64,000 bases of DNA from Allobosea psychrotolerans. Lineage in GTDB: Bacteria; Pseudomonadota; Alphaproteobacteria; Rhizobiales; Beijerinckiaceae. The position numbers were made by a program, and so were the translations under genes. The stretch is from positions 1-64,000 of the forward strand of contig NZ_PQFZ01000002.1 in assembly GCF_002917105.1 (NCBI RefSeq), written 5' to 3'. Of the stretch, positions 35,901-46,102 are shown one piece after another. Numbering within the stretch: the stretch's first letter is position 1; each line of letters begins with the position of its first letter. Below the pieces are notes generated by a model that saw nothing but the letters and a program-made list of their open reading frames with translations, was not told where the DNA came from and did not search any database.

Positions 35901-38708
35901 TCAGTTCCTCCCGGCCAGCTTGTTCCACCAGCCGCCGCGCTTGGGGCGATCCGGGTCAGGCGGGGTCAGCACCACCGCGACCGGCTCCTCGATCACGCGC
36001 GGGGCGGGGGCGGGCTCGGGCTCCGGAACAGGCGCGGGGGTAGCAGCGACCGGCGCAGCAGCGACGGGCTCAGCCGGCTCGGTCACGGCGACAACCGGCG
36101 CCGCTTCACCATCTTCAGTGATCGGCACGACCTTCTTGCGGGCGCGGCTGCGCTTGGGCTTCTCGGCCGGGGCGGCTTCAGCCTCGACCGCGACGGCCTC
36201 CGTCACAACCTCGGGAGCGTCCACGACCTTGGCGGCTTCGACGGGAGCCTCGACATCGGCCGGTGTCTCGGCGTCAGCCTTGGGCTTGCGTCCGCCACGG
36301 CGGCTACGGCGCGGCTTGGCGTCCGCCTCGGCGTCAGGCTCTGCCGCCACTTCGGTCACGACCGGCTCGGGAGCCGCAGCGACGATCTCGGTCTCCTGCG
36401 ATTCGGCGGCGTTCTCGTCGCCGTCCTCATCGTCGTCCTGACCATCCTCATCGCCCTCGGCATCCGTGCCGCCATCGAGGCGCACGCCATTGGCGTCGCG
36501 CTCGCCGCCACGCCGCCGCCGGCGACGACGCCTGCGCTTGCGGCCGCCTTCGCCGCGCGACTCGCCTTCGCCACGGTCCGGCTTGTCGTCATTGGCGGCA
36601 GCGGCCGTCGTGGCCTCGCCGGCTTCGACGCCCTCGTCTTCGGCGCCGAGCGCTTCGGCTTCAGCAGCAGCGTCGAGCGCGTCATCGTCGATATCGGCGG
36701 GAATTGCATCGGCCTTGAAGGACGTCGGAACGATGCGACCTTCATTGCCGACGAACTCGCCGCGCTCGACCTCGAAATAGCGCGTGCCGAGCAGGGTTGC
36801 GTCGACCGTGATGCTGATTGCGATGGCGAAGCGGGTTTCGAGATCGGTAAGGTGGGCGCGCTTCTGATTCAGCACGTAGAGCGCGACCTCCGGCCGGGTG
36901 CGGACGGTGAGGTTATGCGAGGCGCTCTTGATCAGGTTTTCCTCGAGCGCGCGCAGGATCTGCAGCGAGACGGACGCAGCCGAGCGCATCATGCCGGCGC
37001 CGGCGCAATGCGGGCAGGGCACGGACGAGCTCTCGAGCACGCCGGTGCGAATGCGCTGGCGCGACATTTCGAGCAGGCCGAAGGCCGAGATGCGGCCGAC
37101 CTGGATGCGGGCGCGGTCGTCCTTGAGGCAATCCTTCAGCTTCTTCTCGACGGCGCGGTTGTTGCGATTCTCCTCCATGTCGATGAAATCGATCACGATG
37201 AGACCGGCCAGGTCGCGCAGGCGCAGCTGACGGGAGATCTCCTCCGCTGCCTCGAGATTGGTCTTGAGGGCGGTGTCCTCGATATTGTGCTCGCGGGTCG
37301 AACGCCCGGAGTTGATGTCGATGGCGACCAGCGCCTCGGTCTGGTTGATGACGATATAGCCGCCGGATTTCAGCGTCACATTGTTGGAGAACATCGCGTC
37401 GAGCTGGCTCTCGACGCCGAAACCGGCGAAGAGCGGCGTCTGCTCGCGATAGGCCTTCACGCTCTTGGCATGGCTCGGCATGAGCATGCGCATGAAGTCC
37501 TTGGCCTCGCGATAAGCCTCCTCGCCAGCGACATGAACCTCGTCGATGTCCTTGTTGTAGAGGTCGCGGATCGAGCGCTTGACGAGGTTGCCCTCCTCAT
37601 AGACCAGCGCCGGCGCGACCGAGGCGAGCGTCAATTCGCGCACGCTCTCCCACATCCGCATCAGATATTCATAGTCGCGCTTGATCTCGACCTTGGTGCG
37701 CGAGGCGCCGGCGGTGCGCAGGATGATGCCCATCCCCTCCGGAACCTCGAGCTCGGAGGCGACCTCCTTGAGCCGCTTGCGATCCTCGGCATTGGTGATT
37801 TTGCGCGAGATGCCGCCGCCCTTGCCGGTATTGGGCATGAGCACCGAGTAGCGGCCGGCGAGCGAGAGATAGGTGGTGAGCGCCGCGCCCTTGTTGCCGC
37901 GCTCTTCCTTGACGACCTGGACCAGGATGATCTGGCGGCGCTTGATCACCTCCTGGATCTTGTACTGGCGGCGATGATGGCGTTGGGGCCGCTCGGAGAT
38001 GTCGTCGAGCGCGTCGCCGCCGCCGAGCTGCTCGGGCTCCTCATGCTCGCCGTCCTCGTGAGCGTGCTCTTCGCCGTCCTCTTCGTCCTCGGCCGGCTTG
38101 CGGGCCTCTTCGCCTTCCGGCTCGGCCTGGTCCGCGGCGACGGCCTCGACCGTTTGTGTCTCGTAGGTCAGCGACGGCGCGTTCTCGATGGCGTCCTCGG
38201 TCGCGGATTCGGTGATGGAGGGCGCAAACTCCTCGCCGAAGGCAGGTCCGCCTTCGTTGACCATCGCGGCGCCCTTGCCGTCCGCCTCGATCTCGGAGGT
38301 GACGGTCTCGTCATGGGACGCCTTCTTGGCGCGCCCGTCGCGATCGCCTCGGCGGCCACGGTCGCGACGACCGCCGCCGCGCTTTTCGCGCTTCTCCTCG
38401 TCGCGCTCTTCCTCACGGTCGGCGCGCGCCTCTTCGGCGATCAGCGCCTGTCGGTCGGCGACCGGAATCTGGTAGTAATCCGGGTGGATTTCGGAGAAGG
38501 CGAGGAAGCCGTGGCGGTTGCCGCCATATTCGACGAAGGCGGCCTGGAGCGAGGGCTCCACGCGCGTCACCTTCGCCAGGTAGATGTTGCCCCGCAGAGG
38601 TTTGCGACTGGCGGACTCGAAATCAAATTCCTCGACGCGGGATCCGCGAACCACCACGACCCGGGTCTCCTCCGGGTGGGTGGCGTCGATGAGCATCTTG
38701 TTGGCCAT
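35901..38708 (-). CDS. rne: Ribonuclease E/G
   Basis: A 935-residue endoribonuclease that starts mRNA decay and processes rRNA and tRNA precursors. The N-terminal catalytic half has NKMLIDATHPEETRVVVV, an S1 domain (GNIYLAKVTRVEPSLQAAFV, GFLAFSEIHPDYY) interrupted by an acidic and basic insertion of about 170 residues typical of alphaproteobacteria, the DNase I-like active site with VIDFIDMEENRNNR, and the zinc link PCPHCAGAG. The C-terminal third is disordered with Arg-rich (RKRRRRRRRR) and acidic tracts, the degradosome scaffold and RNA-binding part. It ends GGWWNKLAGR. A long untranslated leader lies upstream, fitting autoregulation known for rne. Confidence 0.95.
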   Translation of the reverse strand: MANKMLIDATHPEETRVVVVRGSRVEEFDFESASRKPLRGNIYLAKVTRVEPSLQAAFVEYGGNRHGFLAFSEIHPDYYQIPVADRQALIAEEARADREEERDEEKREKRGGGRRDRGRRGDRDGRAKKASHDETVTSEIEADGKGAAMVNEGGPAFGEEFAPSITESATEDAIENAPSLTYETQTVEAVAADQAEPEGEEARKPAEDEEDGEEHAHEDGEHEEPEQLGGGDALDDISERPQRHHRRQYKIQEVIKRRQIILVQVVKEERGNKGAALTTYLSLAGRYSVLMPNTGKGGGISRKITNAEDRKRLKEVASELEVPEGMGIILRTAGASRTKVEIKRDYEYLMRMWESVRELTLASVAPALVYEEGNLVKRSIRDLYNKDIDEVHVAGEEAYREAKDFMRMLMPSHAKSVKAYREQTPLFAGFGVESQLDAMFSNNVTLKSGGYIVINQTEALVAIDINSGRSTREHNIEDTALKTNLEAAEEISRQLRLRDLAGLIVIDFIDMEENRNNRAVEKKLKDCLKDDRARIQVGRISAFGLLEMSRQRIRTGVLESSSVPCPHCAGAGMMRSAASVSLQILRALEENLIKSASHNLTVRTRPEVALYVLNQKRAHLTDLETRFAIAISITVDATLLGTRYFEVERGEFVGNEGRIVPTSFKADAIPADIDDDALDAAAEAEALGAEDEGVEAGEATTAAAANDDKPDRGEGESRGEGGRKRRRRRRRRRGGERDANGVRLDGGTDAEGDEDGQDDDEDGDENAAESQETEIVAAAPEPVVTEVAAEPDAEADAKPRRSRRGGRKPKADAETPADVEAPVEAAKVVDAPEVVTEAVAVEAEAAPAEKPKRSRARKKVVPITEDGEAAPVVAVTEPAEPVAAAPVAATPAPVPEPEPAPAPRVIEEPVAVVLTPPDPDRPKRGGWWNKLAGRN

Positions 38709-39381
38709 ATGAATTTTCCATAGACGCGGCCGCCATCAAAACCCGCCGGGCTGCGGATGCGAATCCGTGGCCGCGGGCTGGGGCGTCGCGCGAAGACCGG
38801 CGAAAGCCGGCATGTTGCAGGAGCAAAAGCCGGCGCAAACCGGCGTCTGGGACGGGGAAGTGTACGATCGAGACAGGATAGCGGCTCCGGAAACCCGGCC
38901 GGGCAAGCGCCCCGGCACAGTCCCGCAGGTATGGACGAATCACCGATGAAAAATGCGGCGTCGTATGCCCCGACATCTGTCCTGACCTGCGACGTACTCG
39001 CCTGAAGACGAAGCACGCCGCGTTTGCACGCTCGCGAGATCTGGCCAGGCGCCGAACTTTCGTGGCTGACGCCGGCCGTCCGCGGACGATCCGTTGGCGG
39101 TTGCGCTGCTGCGGCCGAACCCCGAAGGGTCGGCCGCCTTAAGCCTGACCCCGGACGCCGACGGACCCTCGGATCCGGATGCGCACCATGGGTGGCTTCG
39201 CAATGCAACCATCCCCATTACAGACAGGTGACCGTGATTTGCAAGTCACATCGTCCGGCCATCGTAACAGTGAGGCGGGCAAGGATGGTTCACGGTCGGG
39301 GACGGGCATGGTAACGCCCTGTTAAGGCCTCGCGCCCTTATGGTTAAGCGTCGGTGACGCAGACAGGGATCAATCACCCCT
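38709..39381. other. Divergent rne/amiC intergenic region
   Basis: About 670 bases without a supported gene. It should contain both promoters and a long rne leader. Two small hairpins sit in that leader, CCGGC/GCCGG with a GAAA tetraloop at 38797-38810 and GCCGG/CCGGC at 38829-38844. A long structured leader is expected for rne, whose mRNA is a substrate of its own product in other bacteria. No clear promoter boxes were assigned. Confidence 0.5.
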
Positions 39382-40668
39382 TTGCTCCGCTTTCGCAGCC
39401 CAGCTTTCCGCAGCCTTCGCCCCGGTTTTGTCCGTCACGGCACGCGCTTGCTTTCGCGCGTGCTTCTCGGCTCCTGGCTTGCTGCGGCCTGTGCGAGCGC
39501 CGGCAGCGCCAACCCCGGGCCCGCCAATGACTTTCCGGTCGCGACCGACGCCAGGATCGAGCAGGCCGGAGAGATCATACGCCTGACCGTAGCGCTTTCA
39601 CGGCCTGTGTCCGTCAGCACATCGGTGATGGCCTCGCCCGACCGGGTGATCGTCGATTTGCCGTCCGTCAATTTCCAGATGCAGCCCACGACCGGGCGCA
39701 ATGGCGCGGGCTTCGTCAGCGCCTTCCGTTTCGGCCTGTTCACGGCCGAGCGCTCGCGCATCATCATCGACCTGGCGCAGCCCGCTCTCGTCGCGCGCGC
39801 CGAGATGCGCAACCGGCGCGGCGGATTTGGCGAGCTCGTGATCGAGCTGAAGCGCTCCTCACGGGCGGAGTTCCAGGCGGCGGCGAACGAGGCCTCGAAA
39901 AACCGCCGCGAGGCGGCCATGTCGCCGGTCGAGATCGTCAAGCCTGCCGGAGATACTCGCCAGATCGTGGTCATCGACCCCGGCCATGGCGGCATCGACC
40001 CTGGCACGGTCGTGGCGTCGATAGCGGAAAAGGCGGTCGTGCTGGCTTTCGGCATGACACTGAAGGAGAGCCTGGAGGCGTCGGGGCGCTATCGCATCCT
40101 GATGACCCGCGACGAGGATCGCTTCGTGCCGCTGGGCGAACGGGTGAAGATCGCGCGGGAGGCGGGGGCCGATCTGTTCATCTCGATCCATGCGGATTCG
40201 TTGACGCAGGCGCAGGATGTACGCGGCGCCACCGTCTATACGGGCTCCGAGCGCGCGACCGATGCGGAGGCAGCCCGGCTGGCGGCCAAGGAGAACCAGG
40301 CCGATACGGTCGCGGGCCTCGATTCGAGCGAGGATACGCAGGACGTCGCCGGCATCCTGATGGATCTGGCCAAGCGCGAGACGCGGACCTTCTCCTCTGT
40401 GTTCGCGCGCAATCTCGTCGAGACGCTTGGCGGCTCGGTGAAGATGCACAAGGTGCCGCTCCGCTCGGCGGGGTTTCGCGTGCTGAGCGCGCCCGATGTT
40501 CCGTCCGTACTGATCGAGCTCGGCTATATGTCGAGCCCGAAGGATGCGGAATTGCTCAATTCGGCGGCCTGGCGGACGCAGGCCGTGGCGGCCGTGCATG
40601 CCGCGGTCGACGGGTATTTCGCGCAGGCCCGCCTGCCTGCGGGCAAGGCTGCGGAGAACCGGCGCTGA
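39382..40668 (+). CDS. amiC: N-acetylmuramoyl-L-alanine amidase with AMIN domain
   Basis: A 428-residue periplasmic murein amidase that splits daughter cells by cutting stem peptides from glycan. A signal peptide (LLGSWLAAACASAGSA) precedes an AMIN targeting domain (about residues 55-155) and an Amidase_3 domain from about 195 with VIDPGHGGIDPG, the SIHADS zinc His and the catalytic Glu in SVLIELGYMSSPKD. A regulatory helix region (SSEDTQDVAGILMDL) is also present. The start is TTG at 39382, the only upstream start before the signal peptide; an error of some codons is possible. It is followed by PBP1A, the usual order. Confidence 0.92.
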   Translation: MLRFRSPAFRSLRPGFVRHGTRLLSRVLLGSWLAAACASAGSANPGPANDFPVATDARIEQAGEIIRLTVALSRPVSVSTSVMASPDRVIVDLPSVNFQMQPTTGRNGAGFVSAFRFGLFTAERSRIIIDLAQPALVARAEMRNRRGGFGELVIELKRSSRAEFQAAANEASKNRREAAMSPVEIVKPAGDTRQIVVIDPGHGGIDPGTVVASIAEKAVVLAFGMTLKESLEASGRYRILMTRDEDRFVPLGERVKIAREAGADLFISIHADSLTQAQDVRGATVYTGSERATDAEAARLAAKENQADTVAGLDSSEDTQDVAGILMDLAKRETRTFSSVFARNLVETLGGSVKMHKVPLRSAGFRVLSAPDVPSVLIELGYMSSPKDAELLNSAAWRTQAVAAVHAAVDGYFAQARLPAGKAAENRR

Positions 40669-40800
40669 GCCGGGGTGGCTTTGGCTTGAAATTGTGGTCC
40701 CGAGGCCACGGTTCCGCCATCTCTGTTGTGCTATAGAATTGATTCACGTTGCCCGTTCTTTCGGGCCGGCTAGCCATGACAGTGAGGGCCAGGGCCTCCT

Positions 40801-43245
40801 ATGCGGTTTGTTCTGCGACTCTTCGGGTGGCTTTTTGCCGCCGGCACGATCGTCTTCGTGATTGGCGCCGTGGGCGCGGCCGGCCTCGTCTGGCATTACT
40901 CGAAGGACCTTCCCGATTCGGCCCAGCTCAGGAACTATGAGCCGCCGGTGATGACGCGCGTCCATGCCGGCGACGGCAGCCTGATCGCGGAGTTCGCGCG
41001 CGAGCGCCGACTTTATATGCCGATCCAGGCCGTGCCCAAGCTCGTTATCCAGGCCTATCTCTCGGCCGAGGACAAGAATTTCTACAAGCATGTCGGCGTC
41101 GACCCCGAAGGGCTCGTGCGCGCTGCGATCAGCAACTTCCGCAACAAGGGAGTCCGCAGACCGCAAGGCGCATCGACGATCACCCAACAGGTCGCGAAGA
41201 ATTTCTTCGTCGGCGCCGAACAGAGCTACGAGCGCAAGATCCGCGAGGCGCTTGTCGCTCTGCGCCTCGAGGCGACCTATTCGAAAGACAAGATCCTCGA
41301 ACTCTATCTCAACGAGATCTATCTCGGCGCGCCGGCTCCGGGGCAGGGTAGCTATGGCATCGGCGCCGCGGCGCTGAACTATTTCGGCAAGTCGGTGCAT
41401 GAGCTGAACCTGCAGGAGGTGGCGTATCTGGCCGCCTTGCCCAAGGCGCCGACCGACCTGCACCCCTTTCGCAACCGCGAGCGCGCGATCGAGCGGCGCA
41501 ACTATGTGATCGATCGCATGGTCGAGAACGGCTATGTCACGCGCGAAGCCGGCGACACGGCCAAGAAGCAGCCGCTCGGCGTCAATCCGCGCACGGTTTC
41601 GCCCAACAACATCGCCGCCGGCTATTTCGCCGAAGAAATTCGCCGCGAATTGCAGGATCGCTATGGCGAGAAGAAGCTGCTCGAAGGCGGCCTTTCCGTG
41701 CGCTCGACCGTCGATCCGAAGATGCAGTTGATGGCGCGCAAGGCGCTGGTCGACGGGTTGGTACGTTTCGACGAGGCGCGCGGCTGGCGCGGCGCGATCC
41801 AGAAGATCGACCTGAGTGCTCGCGACTGGGGCCTGGCGATCGGCGAGCTGAAAGTGCTGGGCGATGTCGCCCCCTGGCGTCTCGGTGTCGTTCTCGATGT
41901 TACCGGCGATACGGCTCGCATCGGTCTCCACCCGCTCACCGACACCTCGGGTGCGCTGCGCGGAGAACGAACGACCGTGACGCTGGGGGCAGATGGCATC
42001 AAATGGACGCGGCGTGCGCGCGTCTCGCAGGCCGTATCGGTCGGCGATGTCGTCTATGTCGAACCGATCGACAACCGGCCGGGCCAGGTTCGCCTGCGGC
42101 AATTGCCCGAGGTCAACGGAGCCATCACCGTGATGGATCCGTTCTCGGGCCGCGTGCTCGCCATGGTCGGTGGCTTCTCGCACGACCAGTCTGAGTTCAA
42201 CCGCGCGACGCAGGCGTTGCGCCAGCCCGGCTCCTCGTTCAAGCCTTTCGTCTACGCCACCGCGCTCGACAACGGCTATACGCCGTCGAGCATCGTGCTC
42301 GACGGCCCCATCGAGATCGACCAGGGCGGCGGGCTTGGCATGTGGCGGCCGGAAAATTACGACGGCAAGTCGACCGGGCCTCACACCCTTCGCTATGGCA
42401 TCCAGTTCTCCAAGAACCTGATGACGGTCAGGCTCGCCAAGGATGTCGGCATGCCGCTGATCGCGGAATATGCCCGTCGTTTCGGCGTCTATGACGACAT
42501 GCTGCCCGTCCTCTCGATGGCGCTGGGCGCCGGCGAGACCACGGTGATGCGGATGACCGCCGGCTACGCCATGCTCGTCAATGGCGGCAAGCGCATCCGC
42601 CCGACTCTGATCGACCGCATCCAGGACCGCTGGGGCGCGACCATCTTCCGGCACGACCAGCGCGTCTGCGAAGGCTGCGACGCCGAAAAGTGGAACAATC
42701 AACGTGAGCCGCGGCTCGTCGACAACCGCGACCAGGTTCTCGATCCCCTGACCGCTTATCAGATGGTCTCGATCCTTGAAGGCGTGGTCAATGCGGGCAC
42801 GGCGACGGTGGTGAAATCCGTCGGCAAGCCGCTCGGCGGCAAGACCGGCACCACCAACGAGGCCAAGGACGTCTGGTTCGTCGGCTTCTCGCCGGACCTC
42901 GCCGTCGGCGTCTATATGGGCTTCGACAAGCCGAAGTCGCTCGGCACCTCTGCGACAGCCGGCCAGTACGCCGCGCCGATCTTCCGCGATTTCATGATGG
43001 CGGCGCTCAAGGACAAGCCGGCGACGCCATTCCGCGTGCCTGCCGGAATTAAGCTGATCCGGGTCGATCCCAGGACCGGCATGCGCTCCGGCGGCGAGGG
43101 CGGCATCCTGGAGGCGTTCAAGCCCGGCACCGCGCCGCCCGACAGCTACTCCGTCATAGGAGCCGCCGGCGACGGCTCGACCCCACTCAGCGTCTCCCCC
43201 GGCGGCGGGCGCTCGGTCGGCTCCGGGACGGGCGGGTTGTACTGA
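40801..43245 (+). CDS. Penicillin-binding protein 1A, bifunctional
   Basis: An 814-residue class A PBP that polymerises and crosslinks peptidoglycan. A single N-terminal membrane anchor (residues 5-30) is followed by the GT51 glycosyltransferase domain with SAEDKNFYKHVGVDPEG and GASTITQQVAKN, and a transpeptidase domain with the active-site serine in PGSSFKPFVY, the SKN motif in FSKNLMTV and the KTG motif in GGKTGTTNEAKDVWFVG. The C-terminal tail is Gly/Ser/Pro-rich. All catalytic motifs are intact. It lies 132 bases after amiC. Confidence 0.95.
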   Translation: MRFVLRLFGWLFAAGTIVFVIGAVGAAGLVWHYSKDLPDSAQLRNYEPPVMTRVHAGDGSLIAEFARERRLYMPIQAVPKLVIQAYLSAEDKNFYKHVGVDPEGLVRAAISNFRNKGVRRPQGASTITQQVAKNFFVGAEQSYERKIREALVALRLEATYSKDKILELYLNEIYLGAPAPGQGSYGIGAAALNYFGKSVHELNLQEVAYLAALPKAPTDLHPFRNRERAIERRNYVIDRMVENGYVTREAGDTAKKQPLGVNPRTVSPNNIAAGYFAEEIRRELQDRYGEKKLLEGGLSVRSTVDPKMQLMARKALVDGLVRFDEARGWRGAIQKIDLSARDWGLAIGELKVLGDVAPWRLGVVLDVTGDTARIGLHPLTDTSGALRGERTTVTLGADGIKWTRRARVSQAVSVGDVVYVEPIDNRPGQVRLRQLPEVNGAITVMDPFSGRVLAMVGGFSHDQSEFNRATQALRQPGSSFKPFVYATALDNGYTPSSIVLDGPIEIDQGGGLGMWRPENYDGKSTGPHTLRYGIQFSKNLMTVRLAKDVGMPLIAEYARRFGVYDDMLPVLSMALGAGETTVMRMTAGYAMLVNGGKRIRPTLIDRIQDRWGATIFRHDQRVCEGCDAEKWNNQREPRLVDNRDQVLDPLTAYQMVSILEGVVNAGTATVVKSVGKPLGGKTGTTNEAKDVWFVGFSPDLAVGVYMGFDKPKSLGTSATAGQYAAPIFRDFMMAALKDKPATPFRVPAGIKLIRVDPRTGMRSGGEGGILEAFKPGTAPPDSYSVIGAAGDGSTPLSVSPGGGRSVGSGTGGLY

Positions 43246-43257
43246 CCCGGACACGTC

Positions 43258-43327
43258 ATTCCCAAGCGAGACCCTCGGGTCCGATCTTCGATCGGCCCAA
43301 GGGTACACTCCGCGCAAGCTCGGGAAT
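43258..43327. repeat. REP-like palindrome after PBP1A
   Basis: ATTCCC (43258) and GGGAAT (43322) enclose a long hairpin at 43271-43304: ACCCT, GGG and CCGATC pair with GATCGG, CCC and AGGGT around a TTC loop, with one mismatch and one bulge. The outer GTCATTCCC end is that of palindromic intergenic repeats common in Bradyrhizobium-like genomes. It may also serve as terminator for the PBP1A gene. Confidence 0.65.
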
Positions 43328-43450
43328 CTCGTGCCGGAGGCGGGTTGGCTCTAAAGGCTATTGTGAGCCACCGGGCGTTTACAGCCGGCGTTTTCACCCC
43401 TATCTCAGCGCTTCACTTCAAGAAGCTTCAGCGAAAGTTCTGACACGCCC

Positions 43451-44579
43451 ATGCGTCCTGAAATCCAGACCCAGCTCGACAACGCCAAGCAGTCGATTGG
43501 ACTGCTGAGGAGGCATCTTTGACTGGGATCAAGCACAACGCCGTCTCGCCGAACTGAACGCCCTCTCGGAGGGGCCCGATTTCTGGAACGATGCCGACGC
43601 CGCGCAGAAGCTGATGCGCGAACGCACCTCGCTCGAGGATCAGATCAACGGCATCGTCAAGCTCGAGCGTGATCTCGACGATGCACTGACGCTGATCGAG
43701 CTCGGCGAGATGGAGGAGGATGAAGCCTCCGTCACCGAGGGCGAGGGCGCGATCAAGGCCGTCGAAGCCGAAGCCGCGCGCCGACAGGTCGAGACGCTGC
43801 TGTCGGGCGAAGCCGACATGCTCGACACCTATCTCGAGATTCATCCCGGCGCGGGCGGTACCGAAAGCCAGGACTGGGCCGAGATGCTGCTGCGGATGTA
43901 TCGGCGCTGGGGCGAGCGGCGCAAGCTCAAGGTCGAGACGCTGGAATACCAGGACGGCGACACCGCGGGCATCAAATCGGCGACCCTGCAGTTCAAGGGG
44001 CACAACGCCTATGGCTGGCTGAAGACAGAATCGGGCGTGCACAGGCTCGTGCGCATCTCGCCGTTTGATTCCAATGCGAGACGCCAGACCTCCTTCGCCT
44101 CCGTTTGGGTCTATCCTGTTGTCGACGACCGCATCGTCATCGACATCAACGAATCCGATTGCCGGATCGACACCTACCGGGCGCAGGGCGCGGGCGGCCA
44201 GCACATCAATACGACCGATTCGGCTGTCCGCATCACCCATATCCCGTCAGGCATCGCGGTCTCGTGCCAGCAGGAGCGATCGCAACACAAGAACAAGGCC
44301 AAGGCCTGGGACATGCTGCGCGCGCGCCTCTATGAGGTCGAGCTGAAGAAGCGCGAAGACAAGGCCAATGCCGAGCAGGCCTCGAAGACCGATATCGGCT
44401 GGGGCCACCAGATCCGCTCCTACGTGCTGCAGCCCTATCAGCTGGTGAAGGATCTGCGCACCGGGGTGAGTTCGACGGCCCCGAGCGACGTGCTCGACGG
44501 CGCGCTTGACCCCTTCCTCGAAGCTTCGCTGGCGCAGCGGGTCTATGGCACCGAAGTCGAGGTCGAAGACATCGATTAA
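43451..44579 (+). CDS. prfB: Peptide chain release factor 2 with programmed +1 frameshift
   Basis: RF2, which reads UAA and UGA. The first 23 codons (43451-43519) end at an in-frame TGA at 43520; the product of 375 residues is completed in the +1 frame from GAC at 43521. The codon-recognition tripeptide SPF is in [13 protein letters not shown], and the peptidyl-transferase motif GGQ is in [15 protein letters not shown]. If the shift is ignored, an ORF from 43614 looks like a truncated protein. In-frame UGA makes the gene autoregulated by RF2 abundance. It is downstream of PBP1A in the conserved alphaproteobacterial order. Confidence 0.95.
43508..43523 (+). promoter_or_regulatory. RF2 programmed frameshift site
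   Basis: The sequence reads AGG AGG CAT CTT TGA C. A perfect Shine-Dalgarno-like AGGAGG sits just before the slippery CTT and the TGA stop followed by C, the classical RF2 recoding signal that shifts ribosomes from CTT to TTT when RF2 is scarce. Confidence 0.93.
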
Positions 44580-44614
44580 AGCAGTTTCGGATCCAGTTGG
44601 ATCGTCATTGTTAA

Positions 44615-44652
44615 AGCGTTCTCTTCACGCGAACCGGTATCCACTTCGCTCC
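44615..44652. repeat. Copy of the rhizobial intergenic repeat (ACCGGTTCGCGTGAA type)
   Basis: Reading on the minus strand it gives GGAGCGAAGTGGATACCGGT then TCGCGTGAAGAGAACGCT. It matches the element at 61049-61094 at nearly every position but lies in the opposite orientation. It sits just before the terminator between prfB and the M23 peptidase. Confidence 0.8.
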
Positions 44653-44661
44653 AATAAGCAA

Positions 44662-44689
44662 AATGGCCGGCCCAGCAGGGTCGGCCATT
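44662..44689. terminator. Terminator between convergent prfB and M23 peptidase
   Basis: A 12-bp stem with one G-T pair (AATGGCCGGCCC against GGGTCGGCCATT), loop AGCA, followed by CTGCTTTCG. It lies 82 bases after prfB and 66 bases beyond the M23 stop. Confidence 0.75.
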
Positions 44690-44755
44690 CTGCTTTCGTC
44701 TGGCTTCGGCTCGATGCCGTCACGCGGGCTGAGCTCCGCTCCGGCTTGAGAAATC

Positions 44756-46102
44756 CTAGAGCGTCGCCCGCCCGGCGAGCTTGGCTCCGGCGCGCAGGAA
44801 GCGGGTTGGGTCCATCGGCTCTTCGTTGATCCGGGTCTCGTAATGCAGATGTGGGCCTGTCGAGCGGCCGGTGGTGCCGACACGGCCGATCACCGTGCCC
44901 GTGGTCACGACCTGGCCGACCGAGGCCAGGATCGCCGACATATGGGCATAGCGCGTGCTGATGCCGTTGCTGTGCTCGATCTCGACCATATTGCCGTAGC
45001 CGCCGTTATATTCGGCAACGATGACCTTACCCGGCGCGGTGGCGCGGATCGGCGAACCAGCCTCGGCGCGGAAATCGACGCCGGTATGCATCGCCGGGCC
45101 GCGCGTAAAGGGGTCGACGCGATAGCCGTAATTCGAGGTGAAATCCGCATCGCCTGCCATGGGGCGAGCGAGCGGCAATTGTTCGGTGAGGCCGCGCAGG
45201 CGGAAAACCGCGGCAATACGTGGCTGCAGCGCATCCAGCGTCGCCTCGAACGGCCCCTTCGACGGGTCGACCTTGAAGGGCACGAAGGGGCCGCCGGTAC
45301 CGCCAGCCACGGGACCAGCCGGGTTCATCTTGTCGGTGTCGATGCCGATTTCAGCGAGCGCGCTGCGCATGCGCTTCTGCGAATCGGCCAGGCTCTCATC
45401 CATGTCCTTCAGCGCGGCAAGCTGCGCGCCTGCAGTTGTCGTGATGGCGCGGTCCAGCCGTGTCAGGGCCGCCGCGACCCGCTGGGCAGGAGGCTGGGGC
45501 TGGGGTTCATCTGCTCCCGACAACCAGGGCGCAGCCTTGCCGGCATCGGTCTTGTTGGTGTCCGCCTTGCCGGTTTCGGCGCCGCGCAAGCCCGGGGCAT
45601 CCGGGGCCGGCATCGGCTTGGCCGGCATGATCGGCGCGAAGCTGGTGATGCCGGAGGCGCGAATCGGCTCTTCCGGCTTGAGTATCCGGGGCCGCAGCGG
45701 GGCTTTGATGCTTGAGGTGATGCCGCCGGTCTGGAGCGTGTCGGCGAGCGCGGTGACGAGCGCCTGGCGCGATTCGACTTCGGCCTGCCGGGTCGCGAGC
45801 TCGTCGACGCGGGCCTCGACGCCGTCCTGGTCGAGAAGCGCGCGGCTGGCCAAACGGTCGATATCCGCCCGCAAGGCGGTGATCCGGTCCTCATAAGCGT
45901 ATTGGCGGGTGGTCTCGCGCGTGATCAAACGCGCCGCCAGGTCGTCCTTGCTGAGGATGTACCATCCGGCGGCACCGCTGCAGGCCGTGGTGACCGTCAG
46001 CCAGGCAAGGCCAGCAAACACCGTCACGCGGCGCATCGTGTAGGTCTTGTGGGTGAAGAGCCCGGTGACCGGAAGGGCGGGTGCGGAGAAGGACTGTGTC
46101 AT
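44756..46102 (-). CDS. M23 family murein peptidase, membrane-anchored
   Basis: A 448-residue protein with one N-terminal membrane segment (VTVFAGLAWLTVTTACSGAA), a coiled coil at about residues 60-130 (RITALRADIDRLASRALLDQ region), a Pro/Ala-rich linker, and a C-terminal LytM domain with zinc motifs HTGVDF and HLHYE plus YAHMSAILA. The domain is complete for catalysis. It resembles the envelope murein endopeptidases near cell-division genes. It lies convergent to prfB. Confidence 0.9.
   Translation of the reverse strand: MTQSFSAPALPVTGLFTHKTYTMRRVTVFAGLAWLTVTTACSGAAGWYILSKDDLAARLITRETTRQYAYEDRITALRADIDRLASRALLDQDGVEARVDELATRQAEVESRQALVTALADTLQTGGITSSIKAPLRPRILKPEEPIRASGITSFAPIMPAKPMPAPDAPGLRGAETGKADTNKTDAGKAAPWLSGADEPQPQPPAQRVAAALTRLDRAITTTAGAQLAALKDMDESLADSQKRMRSALAEIGIDTDKMNPAGPVAGGTGGPFVPFKVDPSKGPFEATLDALQPRIAAVFRLRGLTEQLPLARPMAGDADFTSNYGYRVDPFTRGPAMHTGVDFRAEAGSPIRATAPGKVIVAEYNGGYGNMVEIEHSNGISTRYAHMSAILASVGQVVTTGTVIGRVGTTGRSTGPHLHYETRINEEPMDPTRFLRAGAKLAGRATL

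Noticed and set aside
36852..38723. Rightward 623-codon open frame
   Set aside because: Antisense shadow of rne, with low-complexity composition and no recognisable domain.
44611..44652. tRNA or small RNA gene after prfB
   Set aside because: The structure is explained by a copy of the dispersed ACCGGTT repeat, without anticodon or T-arm features.
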